Positions 9,602 through 20,493 of a stretch of 64,000 bases of DNA are shown piece after piece. The stretch lies in contig JAJJLU010000005.1 of NCBI GenBank assembly GCA_023807065.1, positions 18,996-82,995 of the forward strand, in the 5' to 3' direction. The notes beneath the pieces were generated by a model. It was not told where the DNA came from. It saw nothing but the letters and a program-made list of their open reading frames with translations, and did no database searches. A program made the position numbers and the translations under genes. Within the stretch, counting starts at the first letter, position 1. Every line of letters begins with the position of its first letter. The stretch comes from Isotricha intestinalis (lineage: Eukaryota; Ciliophora; Litostomatea; Vestibuliferida; Isotrichidae).

Positions 9602-11698
9602 ATGAAGATATTAATAATAGTATTTTTCCTATTTCTTTCCCTTTCAAAAACAGATTATGAACCATTAAATTTTACAGAATTTCAATCAATGAATAGAATA
9701 TCATCTCCAGTAATTTCTCCTGATGGATTATATATAGTTTATTCAGTTAAAAAATGGAATGCAACAGAAAATAAATCATATACTAATCTTCAATATACAA
9801 CAATAAAAACAAAAAAAGTAAATAATTTAACTCCTATTAATAATGAAGTAAGTGATACTTCACCTCTTTTTTCTTCAAAATTTCCTAATTATGTTTTTTT
9901 TAGTAGAAAAGGAAAAATAAGATATATTAAATTTCCTCCTTCAGATTCAACAAATGATACTTCAATAGAATTAACCAATTATCCTATATCAATAAATGAT
10001 TTTAAAATAAAACAAAATTTAATAGTTTTTTCAGCAGATGTATATTTTTCATGTGAAAATAATATAACATGTTCATCAAAATTAATAGAAAAAGAAGAAA
10101 AAATGACGTATCAAACATATGATTCATTATTAGCATTTCATTGGGATAAATGGTTAGTTCAAGGGAAAGGATCTCATATATTTTATCAAAGAATAAAATT
10201 AGAAAATGATAAAATAATTTTAGATGGAGAAGTTAATGATGTAACAAAAGGAATGGAAATAAATTCTCCTCCTTTATTTACAGATAATTCAAATTATGAT
10301 ATATCTAATGATGGTAATATGATTGCATTTAGTGCTCATCATAGAGAACATACTGAATCATGGAATACAGGATGGAAAACATATTTTATTAATTTAGAGT
10401 TAATGAATAAACCTATTTTAATTACTAGTCATACTGATGCAAGAACTCAAAGTCCTAAATTTTCAATTGATGATACAAGAATTGCTTATTTAGCAATGAA
10501 AACTCCAATGTTAGAAAGTGAGAATTTACATTTTGAAATATATAATATATTAACAAATAAAGTATCTATTATTGATGATGTTCTTGATATATCAGTAACT
10601 GATTTCATGTGGTATAATGATATGACAATATATTTCACATCAGTTCTTCTAGGACAAAGTAAAATATTTACATTAGATATATCTAATCCATCAAAACCAA
10701 AATTTACTCATTTCACAACAAATTCAACAACATCATCATATAGTCTTCCTTTCCATTCATTATCAAACCGTAAAATCCTATATTCTAAAAAAGTAGGATA
10801 CGACACTCCAGATAAAATAGTATCATTAGAAAATCTAAAAGAACCAGAAATAGTGAATTTAAACAAAGAACTTTTATCAAAAATAGAGCTTCCAACACCA
10901 GAAGCATTTAATTTTATAGGAGGATACAACGAGACAGTATATGGTTGGATAATAAAACCAATAAATTTTGATTCATCAAAGAAATATCCGGTAGCTCTTT
11001 TAATTCACGGAGGGCCAGAATCATCATGGACATCAGGATGGTCTTATTCATGGAATCCACAAGTATTTTCTAATCGAGGTTATGCTGTAATAATGATAAA
11101 TCCACATGGTTCAATTGGAGTATCATCTAAATTTCAAGATGCTGTTAGAAATGATTGGGGTGGAATTCCTTATGAAGATATTATTAATGGTTTAAAATAT
11201 GTTCTTAGTAAAAATAATTATATGGATGATAAAAAAATATGTGCTGCTGGAGGTAGTTATGGTGGTTATATGATTAATTGGATTGAAGGACATAGTAATT
11301 TATTTAAATGTCTTGTTAATCATGATGGTGCTTTTTCTGTTATTAGTAAATTTTATGGTACTGATGAATTATGGTTTCAAAAATCTGAATTTTGCCCTAA
11401 AGATAAAATAGGATGTAATCCTTTTGATGGGAAAGAAATTAGAGATGGTTATGAAAAAAATTCACCTGAAAGATTTGTTAAGTTTTGGAATACTCCTATG
11501 CTTGTTATTCATGGAGGAAAAGATTATAGAGTGCCTTTAACTGAAGCTTTAAGTACTTTTACTAGTTTACAGTTAAAAGGAGTTGAATCTAAATTTTTGT
11601 TCTTTCCTTTGGAAAATCATTGGGTTCTTAATCCTGTTAATCAAATTAAATGGTATGAAGAAGTTTTTGAATGGTTTGGAAAATATACTAAGGAATAA
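9602..11698 (+). CDS. Secreted S9 family peptidase (DPP5/acylaminoacyl-peptidase type)
   Basis: 698 residues. A signal peptide covers about residues 1-16 (MKILIIVFFLFLSLSKT). An N-terminal beta-propeller begins with the PVISPDGLYIVYSVKKW blade typical of S9C peptidases. The C-terminal alpha/beta hydrolase domain has the oxyanion HGGPESSW, the nucleophile elbow GGSYGGYM (Ser552), Asp641 in HGGKDYRVP and His673 in ENHWVL. The triad is complete, so an active serine exopeptidase or dipeptidyl peptidase in the secretory or digestive route is expected. Length and layout match fungal DPP5 and related enzymes. Exact specificity (dipeptidyl versus acylaminoacyl) cannot be read from the sequence. Single exon. 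Confidence 0.9.
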   Translation: MKILIIVFFLFLSLSKTDYEPLNFTEFQSMNRISSPVISPDGLYIVYSVKKWNATENKSYTNLQYTTIKTKKVNNLTPINNEVSDTSPLFSSKFPNYVFFSRKGKIRYIKFPPSDSTNDTSIELTNYPISINDFKIKQNLIVFSADVYFSCENNITCSSKLIEKEEKMTYQTYDSLLAFHWDKWLVQGKGSHIFYQRIKLENDKIILDGEVNDVTKGMEINSPPLFTDNSNYDISNDGNMIAFSAHHREHTESWNTGWKTYFINLELMNKPILITSHTDARTQSPKFSIDDTRIAYLAMKTPMLESENLHFEIYNILTNKVSIIDDVLDISVTDFMWYNDMTIYFTSVLLGQSKIFTLDISNPSKPKFTHFTTNSTTSSYSLPFHSLSNRKILYSKKVGYDTPDKIVSLENLKEPEIVNLNKELLSKIELPTPEAFNFIGGYNETVYGWIIKPINFDSSKKYPVALLIHGGPESSWTSGWSYSWNPQVFSNRGYAVIMINPHGSIGVSSKFQDAVRNDWGGIPYEDIINGLKYVLSKNNYMDDKKICAAGGSYGGYMINWIEGHSNLFKCLVNHDGAFSVISKFYGTDELWFQKSEFCPKDKIGCNPFDGKEIRDGYEKNSPERFVKFWNTPMLVIHGGKDYRVPLTEALSTFTSLQLKGVESKFLFFPLENHWVLNPVNQIKWYEEVFEWFGKYTKE

Positions 11699-13085
11699 AT
11701 TAAAGATTTTTAAGCTTTTTTTTTTTGGTTTTTTTTTATTTATATTTTTTTGACTTTTTATTCAATTAGGGATTTTCCAATTAATATTTGTCTTCATTTA
11801 TAGTATTTAAATATTAAATAATAAAAAATTTTTTCAAGATATATAATCTTTTTTCCAGATTTACTAAGATTATTTATTTTTTATGTTTACAATTTTTTTT
11901 TTATGGATAAAATTTATAAAATAATATTTTACATAAATCCTTAAAATATAAAATAAAAATACAACGCTTTAAAATATAAAATCCTTTAAGAAAAAATATA
12001 ATTTTTTTTTTTAATCTTAAATTTCAAAATTAAGTTTTGAAAAGAGAAAAAATAAAATACAATATATTATGCTCTAATTTATTATCAATAATAAAAATTA
12101 TCAATATATAAAATGACTATTTTGTGTAAATAATATTAAATAAAAAAGAAATTTTTATAATGTTTGATTAATCAAAAGTATTTCTCAAAATTAAGAAAAA
12201 ACATAGAATCAAATTGACAAAAATTCAAAAATTAAAATGTTGAAGAATAATTAAATCTAAAAAATGGGATTTTTTTATATCAAATATATAATATTTAAAA
12301 TAAAGAAAATTCAGAAATAAAAGAAAATAATAAAAATCATAATAATCTATTTATATATTTATAAATTGTTCTTTTCAAGAAAAGAAATTTTAAATGAATA
12401 ATAAAAAATAATAATAATCATATAATTTTTTTCATAATTGAAAAATGCAAATAAAAATAAAACTATGAATTAAATATTAATAATGAATAAAATTATCTCC
12501 AAAATACATTTACTAGTATGAAAATGTAAATTTTTTAAGGGAAGAATATTTAAAACATTTATGCTTCTTTTTTCAATAATATAAGAGGAAAAAGAGATTG
12601 GAAAAAACTTATTTTTAAAATAAATTATGTTTACTTGGTTCAAATAAAAAAGAAGATATTGTGTTCTTGCCACTCTCACGTGTTTCCTATTCCTTGAAAA
12701 ACATTTGTATTTAGTTTTTTAAATAATTATTTATTTGAATTAAAATCTATCAATTAAAATAAAGAAATAAAAATTGGTGAACTTTTTTAATCTTTCTATT
12801 CAAACTGCATTATTTTAGTTTGCATTGTAAATTTAATTGATTTAATTGTTTATTGAAAACAATAAAATTATTATTTTTATTTTAATTATCGTATTTGATA
12901 ATTTCAAGTTCTTAAAATGTTCAATATAAATAACTTTTATTTAATATATTCCTGATTCATCTATTTCAAATTTACAAAACAATAATAATTTTTTTTTAAT
13001 ATTGGTTATATTTAAAAAGATATTTAATTTATAATAAAGAATGATAAAATAATTACTAATTCAAACACAAATCACTTTATTATAT
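11699..13085. other. 1.4 kb gene-poor AT-rich region
   Basis: The longest stretch without a gene. It lies downstream of both the S9 peptidase (+) and GTPase A (-). Only short stop-closed frames are present; the 69-codon frame at 12470-12679 (-) is unlike a protein. I see no tRNA-like arms, no tandem repeat and no transposase remnant. The slightly less AT-rich patch near 12660-12700 has no recognisable structure. Confidence 0.5.
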
Positions 13086-14447
13086 CTAAATATCAAAATC
13101 ATCCTCTTCATCAAAGTATTTATAAATTTTATATGTTATAATAACAATTCCATTTATTTCATCAAATCTAATCATAGGTTGATAATTTGAAATAGTCCCT
13201 ATATTCATTGGAATTCTAAAGTCTAATCGAAATTCACCATCTTTCATATTTCCTTCTTTAAAACATAACTCCTCTGTTTCAGGAAATTTAATTGTTCCTT
13301 TGAAATGAAAATAATAAAAACCCCTAATAGGAATTATTCTAGGTTTAAAATCTAAAACTTCTCCTGGAAGTTCTATTGTAATAATAATTTTATCTTTTTT
13401 TATTTGACAATCAAAATTAGGTTCTATTATATCTATTATATTCTTACAAAAATCAAGAATTTCAATTTCATCAATCAAATATTTTTTTAATTTAATTGGT
13501 TTATCTTGTATAATAGTGAATTTTTTTTCATATTCATCATATTCATCATATTCAATTGATTCTTCTTTTATTTCTTCTTCCAAATATTCTCCAGAAGATA
13601 ATGCTATATAACTTTTAAATCTTTCAATAATATCATAATAATTTCCATTAGTTAACAATAATTGTTTTCTTAAATATTCTATTGTACTTTTATTATAATA
13701 ATTTCCTGCTTCACTTCCTTCTTTTGCCATAAATAAATGAACAATTTTAATTATTCTTTTATTTTTCTTTTCATATCTTTCAGTATAATAAATATTATTA
13801 ATTGTATTATCAAATTTAACTGTAATCATATTATTTTCGATTAATTCTCCAAAAGTAATAGAAGTAAGAACATTATTTTTAATACAATCTTTAACATCTT
13901 TAATCTTTTCCAAAAACATATAATTATGTATAATATAAATTATTTTTTGTTCCTGAACTTCCCACTTAATTCTATTAATCAATTTTTGCTCACTATAAGT
14001 TAACTGTCCAACAACAATAATTAAAATATCACTAGAAAACAAAATAAAGTTTTGTAAGAACATTTCAGTAATTTTTTTATCACTTACATATTCAATTAAT
14101 TCATCTTGGCTTTTATTTTTAAAATCTAAATTAAATTCTTCACTTACTAACAAAGGAGCTTCACTTCCTGCAGAATCAAGAGCAATCAATTTACATCCAT
14201 AAATTGTAGGATATTTAACAGAAATTCCTTTTGTTCTAAGTCCAGAAGGTAATTCATAATAACCTGTAATTTTTGATAAAATATATGTTTTTCCAACATT
14301 TAAATTTCCTATTGCTCCTATTACTGTTGAATCTTTCATTTTTTGATTATTATAATTAGTCATTCCTTCTTCTGATGTTTCTATTTTAATATCTTCTTTT
14401 AATGTATTCATATTAATAATTATATCATAGTTATTATATGATTCCAT
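13086..14447 (-). CDS. GTPase fused to HSP20/alpha-crystallin-like domain, copy A
   Basis: 453 residues from the Met at 14447. The frame extends ten codons further up to 14477, but the paralogue at 32477-33832 starts at the equivalent of this Met. The G domain has a P-loop GNLNVGKT (47-54), a switch-type RTKGIS with an invariant-looking Thr, and a DxxG equivalent DSAG (91-94) followed by SEAPLL. No NKxD is visible; IIYIIHN may take its place. This layout is dynamin/GBP-like. Residues about 345-441 look like an alpha-crystallin domain: IIITIELPGEVLDF, then GEFRLDFRIP, then NGIVIITYKI. The two parts are joined by an acidic, tyrosine-rich linker. Function is unknown; a GTP-driven chaperone or membrane-stress factor is only a guess. 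Ends in TAG. Confidence 0.75.
   Translation of the reverse strand: MESYNNYDIIINMNTLKEDIKIETSEEGMTNYNNQKMKDSTVIGAIGNLNVGKTYILSKITGYYELPSGLRTKGISVKYPTIYGCKLIALDSAGSEAPLLVSEEFNLDFKNKSQDELIEYVSDKKITEMFLQNFILFSSDILIIVVGQLTYSEQKLINRIKWEVQEQKIIYIIHNYMFLEKIKDVKDCIKNNVLTSITFGELIENNMITVKFDNTINNIYYTERYEKKNKRIIKIVHLFMAKEGSEAGNYYNKSTIEYLRKQLLLTNGNYYDIIERFKSYIALSSGEYLEEEIKEESIEYDEYDEYEKKFTIIQDKPIKLKKYLIDEIEILDFCKNIIDIIEPNFDCQIKKDKIIITIELPGEVLDFKPRIIPIRGFYYFHFKGTIKFPETEELCFKEGNMKDGEFRLDFRIPMNIGTISNYQPMIRFDEINGIVIITYKIYKYFDEEDDFDI
13359..13463. repeat. 105-nt block identical to 32759-32863
   Basis: Inside the HSP20-like part of GTPase copy A. All 105 bases match copy B, synonymous positions included, while flanking sequence differs. 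Indicates recent duplication or gene conversion between the two genes. Confidence 0.9.
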
Positions 14448-15014
14448 TTTATTATTGTTATTTATTTTTAAATTCAAACAAAATTAATGAACCATAATTT
14501 TTTAAAGAAACATTAAAAGCTTTATTCCTATTAAAAGTAAGATAGACTATATAAAGTAATAATTAAAATAAAATTGTTAAAGATTAAGAAATTTAATTTC
14601 ACGGAATAATTTTTCAAAATCAAAATTTTTAATTTTAAAAAATTATTTCTAAGAAAACCTATTTTTATTTTCGTAAAGTGTCAATATTTAAATATTTTTA
14701 AAGTTATTTGCTCTAAAATAAATTCTTTTTTAATAAAAATGATTATATTTAATATAATCATAAAATAAACAAAATTCATTTTTTATCATAACATTAATAT
14801 AAATTAAAAGATAATTAAATATAAAATATATGGCATTTAACATTTTGAAAAATAAGTTTAACAAATTATTAACGAAACAAAATATACTTTTTATATAAAG
14901 ATTTTTTTTAATGTTTAAATAACAAAAACAATACAATTTCTCATATAAATTTGTAAATTAATAAAAATAATAAATGAATTAATTAAATTTATTTAAATAT
15001 ATTTATCTTTATAT
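14448..15014. other. Upstream region of GTPase A and 3' flank of bZIP gene
   Basis: About 570 bp of AT-rich sequence upstream of GTPase A, presumably its promoter. I looked for canonical heat-shock elements (TTCnnGAA) because of the HSP20-like domain. Only a wider-spaced TTTCTAAGAAAA is present. No other structure seen. Confidence 0.4.
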
Positions 15015-16484
15015 TTAATATTTATACTCTTTTCTTATATCAAATATTTTGCAAGATATTTTATAATATTCTTCCTCTCTTTTATCAACTTGAATTCTAG
15101 TTTCATTATTATTTTTTCTATTTTCAAAAGGAATAATTAAATCTAAAAAGACATTTTTATCTTGTATTTTTTTATTAAAGTTATCTCCTCTTAAATTAAT
15201 ATGAGTGATAGATTTATCTTTTATTTTTTCTTTATATAAATTATTAAATAATTCCTTATTATTTGAAGAATAAAAATCAGAACAAATTAAAGGAAAATCT
15301 TTCTGTTCATTTGAATTTATATTTTTATTAATTTTATCATTTTTATCTAATAATTTATCTTGATAATAATTTAAAGGAACCATCATTTTATTTTTTTCTT
15401 CATTTTTCTTCATTCTTATAGAATAATCTTTTTCTATTTTAAAAGGAATTTGAATTTGTTTATTTAATTCATTTTCTTTTTCTTGTATTTTATTAATATA
15501 ATCACTTATGTTATTATAAGCAATTAAACCGTTAAAATTTTTTTCTAAATTTTCACTTACTTTTCTTAATTCATTATTATTATTATTATTATTTATATGA
15601 TTATTAATATTTGAACTCATTGAATTATTATTATTATTATTTCCTAACATTAAAGTTCCAATAACACATAAAATAGTTAATATTCCTGAAACAAGAGTAT
15701 ATTTTTTTTTAATATTATTATTTTTATTATTTAAACAACAATCTGACAAAGATATAATTTTTTCATTCATTAATTTTTGACAATTTGGACAAAGTAATTT
15801 AATTGAGTTTGAGAATAAATTTATTTTAGAATTTGTTTTTTTTAATTCTTCATTTAATAACATATTTTCTTTAAATAAATCTTGGGTTAATTGTTTAAAA
15901 TGTTCAAATTCTTGTTTTTTTCTATCTCTACTTCTTTGAGCTGATAATCTGTTTCTTAACATTTTTATTTCTTTTTTTGTTAATTGACTTTTATTATTTA
16001 ATTCTTCTTTTTCTATATTTTCTTTTAAAGGAATTTGAAAATTTAAATTATTATTTTCTTCATTTCTTTTTGTTTTTCTTTCTAAAATTTTTTTAGTTTT
16101 TTCTTTTTTAATTCTCATTCTTTCTTTTAAAGGAATATCTTCATAAGAAATTTTAATTTTATTATCGCAATTAAAATTAGAGTTAATTTCATTTTTTTCA
16201 TTTTTTGAATTCGTAGAAATTAAAGTAGAATTATTAATAATATTATTATTATTATTTAAGGAAAGATTTTTTTTATTTTGAATAGAAGTACTTTTTGTAT
16301 CTGAATTATTCAACGAAATTATTTCTGAAGATTCATCAAAAATTGATAAAGATGATTTTGAATTTAAGAAATTATCCCAATCTATATTATTTGATTGATT
16401 TTCATGAGGAAATATATCTTCTGTTAACTGATAATCTGATTCTTGTAAAGGGTTAATATCTTTGTCAATGTTCATCCATTCCAT
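15015..16484 (-). CDS. Membrane-anchored bZIP transcription factor (ATF6/bZIP28-like layout)
   Basis: 489 residues. The N-terminal half is acidic and Ser/Asn-rich (possible activation region). A bZIP basic region lies around residues 165-195 (KKEIKMLRNRLSAQRSRDRK, with the N-x7-R spacing), followed by a short leucine/heptad zipper. A CPNCQ cysteine pair comes next, then a single hydrophobic helix at about 263-283 (YTLVSGILTILCVIGTLML) preceded by a basic KKK. About 200 polar residues follow. One membrane helix after a bZIP is the arrangement of ATF6, CREB3 and plant bZIP28/17, which are released from the ER by proteolysis during stress. By analogy this factor would face the nucleus after cleavage. 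That role is inferred; no site-1-protease site was confirmed. Confidence 0.75.
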   Translation of the reverse strand: MEWMNIDKDINPLQESDYQLTEDIFPHENQSNNIDWDNFLNSKSSLSIFDESSEIISLNNSDTKSTSIQNKKNLSLNNNNNIINNSTLISTNSKNEKNEINSNFNCDNKIKISYEDIPLKERMRIKKEKTKKILERKTKRNEENNNLNFQIPLKENIEKEELNNKSQLTKKEIKMLRNRLSAQRSRDRKKQEFEHFKQLTQDLFKENMLLNEELKKTNSKINLFSNSIKLLCPNCQKLMNEKIISLSDCCLNNKNNNIKKKYTLVSGILTILCVIGTLMLGNNNNNNSMSSNINNHINNNNNNNELRKVSENLEKNFNGLIAYNNISDYINKIQEKENELNKQIQIPFKIEKDYSIRMKKNEEKNKMMVPLNYYQDKLLDKNDKINKNINSNEQKDFPLICSDFYSSNNKELFNNLYKEKIKDKSITHINLRGDNFNKKIQDKNVFLDLIIPFENRKNNNETRIQVDKREEEYYKISCKIFDIRKEYKY

Positions 16485-16714
16485 TTGTTTAAATAAATAA
16501 TTATTTATTATTCTCCTAATTTTTTTTTTCCTTTTTTAAGACAGATATTTTGTAATAATGAATTATTATTTTTTTTAATATTTATTCAGGATAATAATTA
16601 AATATAATAATAATTTAATTGAAAATAAGTAATATAAATAATATTTATTTAATAAGTTTCTCATAAATAAAAATTGATAATTTTTAAAAATTTTAAAATA
16701 ATAATAATAAATAA

Positions 16715-19700
16715 ATGAGTAAGATAAGAATAATAAAAGATATTCAAAATGTTAGAAATCTTACAGATAATGAAACTGAAATAAAAAACAAATCAACAGA
16801 AGAAGACTTACAAAAAGAATTTAAAAGAAATAATTCAATAATATTAAAAATCCCAAAATTAAATCTTCATAATGCAAGTTTTAATACTAAAAAAGAATTT
16901 ATTAAAGAAATAATAGTTCCATCTAGAAATAAATCATCAAATAAAATTTCTTTATTAAATACAAGTAAAAATAAAAATAATATGAAGAACAAAATACCAA
17001 ATAATAAAAAACCTAATAAGGTATTAATTCCAAAAGATGAATTAAAAGCTCAATTAAAAGTATTATGGAAAAGATTAGGAGTTACAAGTAAATTTCAAGA
17101 AATATTTAAAAATCATTATATTAAAGTTCCAATTTCATATAGAGATGATTATTTAAGATATGAAATAGATAGATTAAAAAATTTTGATGTATTCATTAAA
17201 AAAATTAAGAAAGATATTACTTCAAGAGAAAAAATGATTGAATTTTTAAAAAAATGTGAAAATCCAAATGTTTTTAAAAAAAGAAATGAAGAACAATTAA
17301 TTGAAAATTTAGCAAAAATTTTAAATGAATTAAAACAAATATCTTTTACTATAATAAATAATTATATTAATATAAGAAAGCAATTTGGTTTTGAAGCTTT
17401 TATTGTTAAATATGATGTTGATAGGATTCAAGATTTTAAAAAAGATTATTTGTTAAATTTAAAATATGATACTGAATTTATATATAAATCACCATTAAAT
17501 AAATATTTTAATTTTGAAATGGATAATTTTCCTTTTGTAACTTTTAATTTAAATGAAAAATATATTGATAAAATTACAATTTTAAAAGATAATGATAATG
17601 AATCAATTAGAAAATATCAATTTATATTAATTACAGAATCAATATATTCTGAATTTTATAAATTTAATCATCACGATTATACTTTATCTTCATCAAATTC
17701 AGTAGTTTCAATGGCTTCTTCAAAAAGAAAAAAACAAGATTTAAGTTCTTTAATTCATAATCAAATGATAAATAAAAACAATAAAAGTAATAAGAATAAA
17801 ATTTATTGTGCTAAACCTATTAAATTAAATATTAAAGATACAAATAAAAATAGGTTTAAAAAAAAACCAAATCCAATTTCTTTAATTACTAGTCATAGAA
17901 GTTATTATGATGGTAATAAGAAAAATAGAAGTCCTTTAATTAAAACAAAATTAAATAATAAAAAAAGTAAAAATAAGATTCTTAAATGTAATAGTGAAAT
18001 ATATATAAAGACTGATCCTAATAATAAAATTGTTTTTGGAATGCAAAAAAATGATTTAGATATTATTGATGCAATTATTAATAGAAGTATTATGTTAAAT
18101 AAAAAAAATATAAATAATAATAATAATTTGACAAATAATTCATCAGGAACAATAATTGAAAAGGAAAAAGATAAAGAAACAGAGAAAATAAAAGAAAAAA
18201 TTAAGATAAAAACAAAAGATAAAAAAAAATATATAAAAGAAGAACCGTTAAATGATAATGAAAAAATAAAAGAATTAAAATTAGAAGAAAAAAAAGAAAA
18301 TAAATTAAAAGAAAAAGATGATTTTGAAATAAATAAAACTGAAAAAATAGAAAATAAATTGAAAATTATGAATTCTCACATTGAAGACAATTATTTATCA
18401 TCAAATAAAGAAGAAGAAATTTCATGTTCAAGTAATACAAATAAAATCAGTGAACCTTTATTAAAAAGAGAAAAAGAAAATGAGGAAAAATTAACAGAAG
18501 AAGATATTCAAGAAAATATAATAGAAGATACAATAAATGAAGATATTCAAATTCAAAACGGTTATAAATATTATATTCAAGTTTTTAATGGTAATATATA
18601 TTTATTTAATGAGATTTTTTCTGATTTTATTGTTAAAATTCCCGAAGAACAAAAAATAAGTTTTAATATTGAAGATAATTTATCTAAATATATTTGTGGT
18701 ATTTATCCTAGATTTTTAATGTTAAAAAATAATAAAGGTAAGATTCAAGGTTTAACTATTATTTCTTTTGATCCTTTTTCTATAGAAAATAAAAGTATAA
18801 ATTTACTTTTAATTTGTTCTTTAACAAATGAAATATTAAGTGATATATTAATAGATGTTAAAAAATATATATCTGAAAATTTAGATTATGATGAAATTAG
18901 AATAGAATTTTTTTATGGAAATAAAGATGGGCAATTTTATTTATTTAAAGAAATAGAAAAATCAATTAAAGAAGAAGGAAAATTTAAATGGGTAAATATG
19001 GAAAATGATGGTATTAATAGGAAAATAAAATATAAATATCAAAATCCAAATAAAAACAATATTTTATTTTCTTCTGGGAAATATATTTTAGAATTAAAAA
19101 CTGCTACAATTGTTTCTTTTTCTTCAAATGATGATAAAAAAGAAATTTCATATGTTAATTCAAATAATTTAAATGATTTCGGTATTATATCAATTTTTTC
19201 TGAAATGATATTACATAAAAATTATAAACTTTCATTTTGTCATGAAATTAATTCTTCTTTTAATGAATTTTTAAAAACATTAAAATTTAATAAATTTAAA
19301 AAAATAACAAGTGATTTTATTCAAAATCAATTAGGAACTTTTGATGAAATGAAAGATTTTATAAAAGAAAATTTAGATTCTTTAAAATATATGATAAATG
19401 ATAGTTTATTAAAAACAAGTTTAATAGGAACTTCATTAATGAAAATTGAAGTGGCATTTGAAACTGTAATAAAAACTTCAATTAATGGTTATTTATATAA
19501 TATTATTGTTAATAATGATATTGAAGTTTTTTCATATAAAAATGAAGAAGATAATAATAATGAAATTCAATTATTTTATTTTGTTCATTCAATAAATGAG
19601 AATATATCTTTTATTATTCATGAATTTAAAAATAAATCAACATTTGAATATTTTGTAGATAATAATTCAGATGATAATAAAAATATATGTGATATATTTC

Positions 19701-20098
19701 AAATAATTTATTCTAAATTAAAAGAACAACCTGAGAAACTTATGAGAAAAATATATTTACCTTCTTTTAAAATAAGTAATTCTACAATTGTGAATAAACC
19801 TTCGTTTTTAAAAGGAACAATATTAATAAATGAAAATGGAAAATTCCAAGTTGAAAGTTTTAATCAAATTGAAAATTTTTCTTTGGGAATTGAAATAAAT
19901 AAAAATAATTTAACTAATTCTCAAATTGAATTAGACAATATTGATGAAAAAAAAGATATTGTTATTAAGAATGATTTTTTAATTGCTTTAATTAATCCTG
20001 ATTTATTAAGTGATTTACAATTACCTACTCTTTCAGCTTTTATTATTAAAAAAGATTCTTGGGAAAAATCCGAAGATGAATCTGATAGTTATGAATAA
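16715..20098 (+). CDS. Large conserved-looking protein of unknown function
   Basis: 1127 residues, single exon. After a basic disordered start, residues about 105-235 form a helical block (LKAQLKVLWKRLGVTSKFQE onward, with ITSREKMIEFLKKCE). A basic low-complexity region follows (about 330-600, rich in K, N and E). A mixed alpha/beta C-terminal half runs from about 610, with GIYPRFLMLKNNKGKIQGLT and DEIRIEFFYGNKDGQFYLF. The strand-helix pattern of this last part is faintly GNAT-like, but I see no acetyl-CoA loop and do not assign an activity. The gene is divergent from the bZIP factor, with 230 bp between starts, so the two may share a promoter region. Confidence 0.7.
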   Translation: MSKIRIIKDIQNVRNLTDNETEIKNKSTEEDLQKEFKRNNSIILKIPKLNLHNASFNTKKEFIKEIIVPSRNKSSNKISLLNTSKNKNNMKNKIPNNKKPNKVLIPKDELKAQLKVLWKRLGVTSKFQEIFKNHYIKVPISYRDDYLRYEIDRLKNFDVFIKKIKKDITSREKMIEFLKKCENPNVFKKRNEEQLIENLAKILNELKQISFTIINNYINIRKQFGFEAFIVKYDVDRIQDFKKDYLLNLKYDTEFIYKSPLNKYFNFEMDNFPFVTFNLNEKYIDKITILKDNDNESIRKYQFILITESIYSEFYKFNHHDYTLSSSNSVVSMASSKRKKQDLSSLIHNQMINKNNKSNKNKIYCAKPIKLNIKDTNKNRFKKKPNPISLITSHRSYYDGNKKNRSPLIKTKLNNKKSKNKILKCNSEIYIKTDPNNKIVFGMQKNDLDIIDAIINRSIMLNKKNINNNNNLTNNSSGTIIEKEKDKETEKIKEKIKIKTKDKKKYIKEEPLNDNEKIKELKLEEKKENKLKEKDDFEINKTEKIENKLKIMNSHIEDNYLSSNKEEEISCSSNTNKISEPLLKREKENEEKLTEEDIQENIIEDTINEDIQIQNGYKYYIQVFNGNIYLFNEIFSDFIVKIPEEQKISFNIEDNLSKYICGIYPRFLMLKNNKGKIQGLTIISFDPFSIENKSINLLLICSLTNEILSDILIDVKKYISENLDYDEIRIEFFYGNKDGQFYLFKEIEKSIKEEGKFKWVNMENDGINRKIKYKYQNPNKNNILFSSGKYILELKTATIVSFSSNDDKKEISYVNSNNLNDFGIISIFSEMILHKNYKLSFCHEINSSFNEFLKTLKFNKFKKITSDFIQNQLGTFDEMKDFIKENLDSLKYMINDSLLKTSLIGTSLMKIEVAFETVIKTSINGYLYNIIVNNDIEVFSYKNEEDNNNEIQLFYFVHSINENISFIIHEFKNKSTFEYFVDNNSDDNKNICDIFQIIYSKLKEQPEKLMRKIYLPSFKISNSTIVNKPSFLKGTILINENGKFQVESFNQIENFSLGIEINKNNLTNSQIELDNIDEKKDIVIKNDFLIALINPDLLSDLQLPTLSAFIIKKDSWEKSEDESDSYE

Positions 20099-20493
20099 TT
20101 TTACTTTTTAAATTTATATTTTTTTGTTTTATTTTACTTTAATATAATATAAATGACTTTATTTTAAATTAAATATTTATTTAGTATAGTTAAAATTCTT
20201 TTTTTTTAATATTTATATATTATTAAAAATAATTATTATTATAAAAATATTAAAAATAATTTGTTTTTCAAATTTTAGAAGTAAGTTTTTATTTTTATTT
20301 TATTCCACTTTTCATTCCATTGTTATTTCTTATTTGAAATATTCTTTTCAAATGATTTATTTTCAAAAATCTAATATTTTTATTAATCAAAAAATCTCTT
20401 AATCATTAAATGATAAAAAAGGATTTCAAAATATTATTTAAATAATTTTTTTAGATTAATTAAATATATATTAAATAATTTCACAAAACTTAC
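20099..20493. other. Intergenic region between convergent genes
   Basis: 3' flanks of the 1127-residue gene (+) and the DENN gene (-). AT-rich with homopolymer runs; no ORF, RNA or repeat seen. Confidence 0.5.

Noticed and set aside
11699..13085. A hidden gene or tRNA cluster in the 1.4 kb gap.
   Set aside because: No frame has protein-like composition, no splice chain gives one, and no T-loop (GGTTCGAATC-like) or cloverleaf was seen.
14478..15014. Heat-shock elements upstream of GTPase A.
   Set aside because: Only TTTCTAAGAAAA is present, with three bases between TTC and GAA rather than two, and no tandem array.
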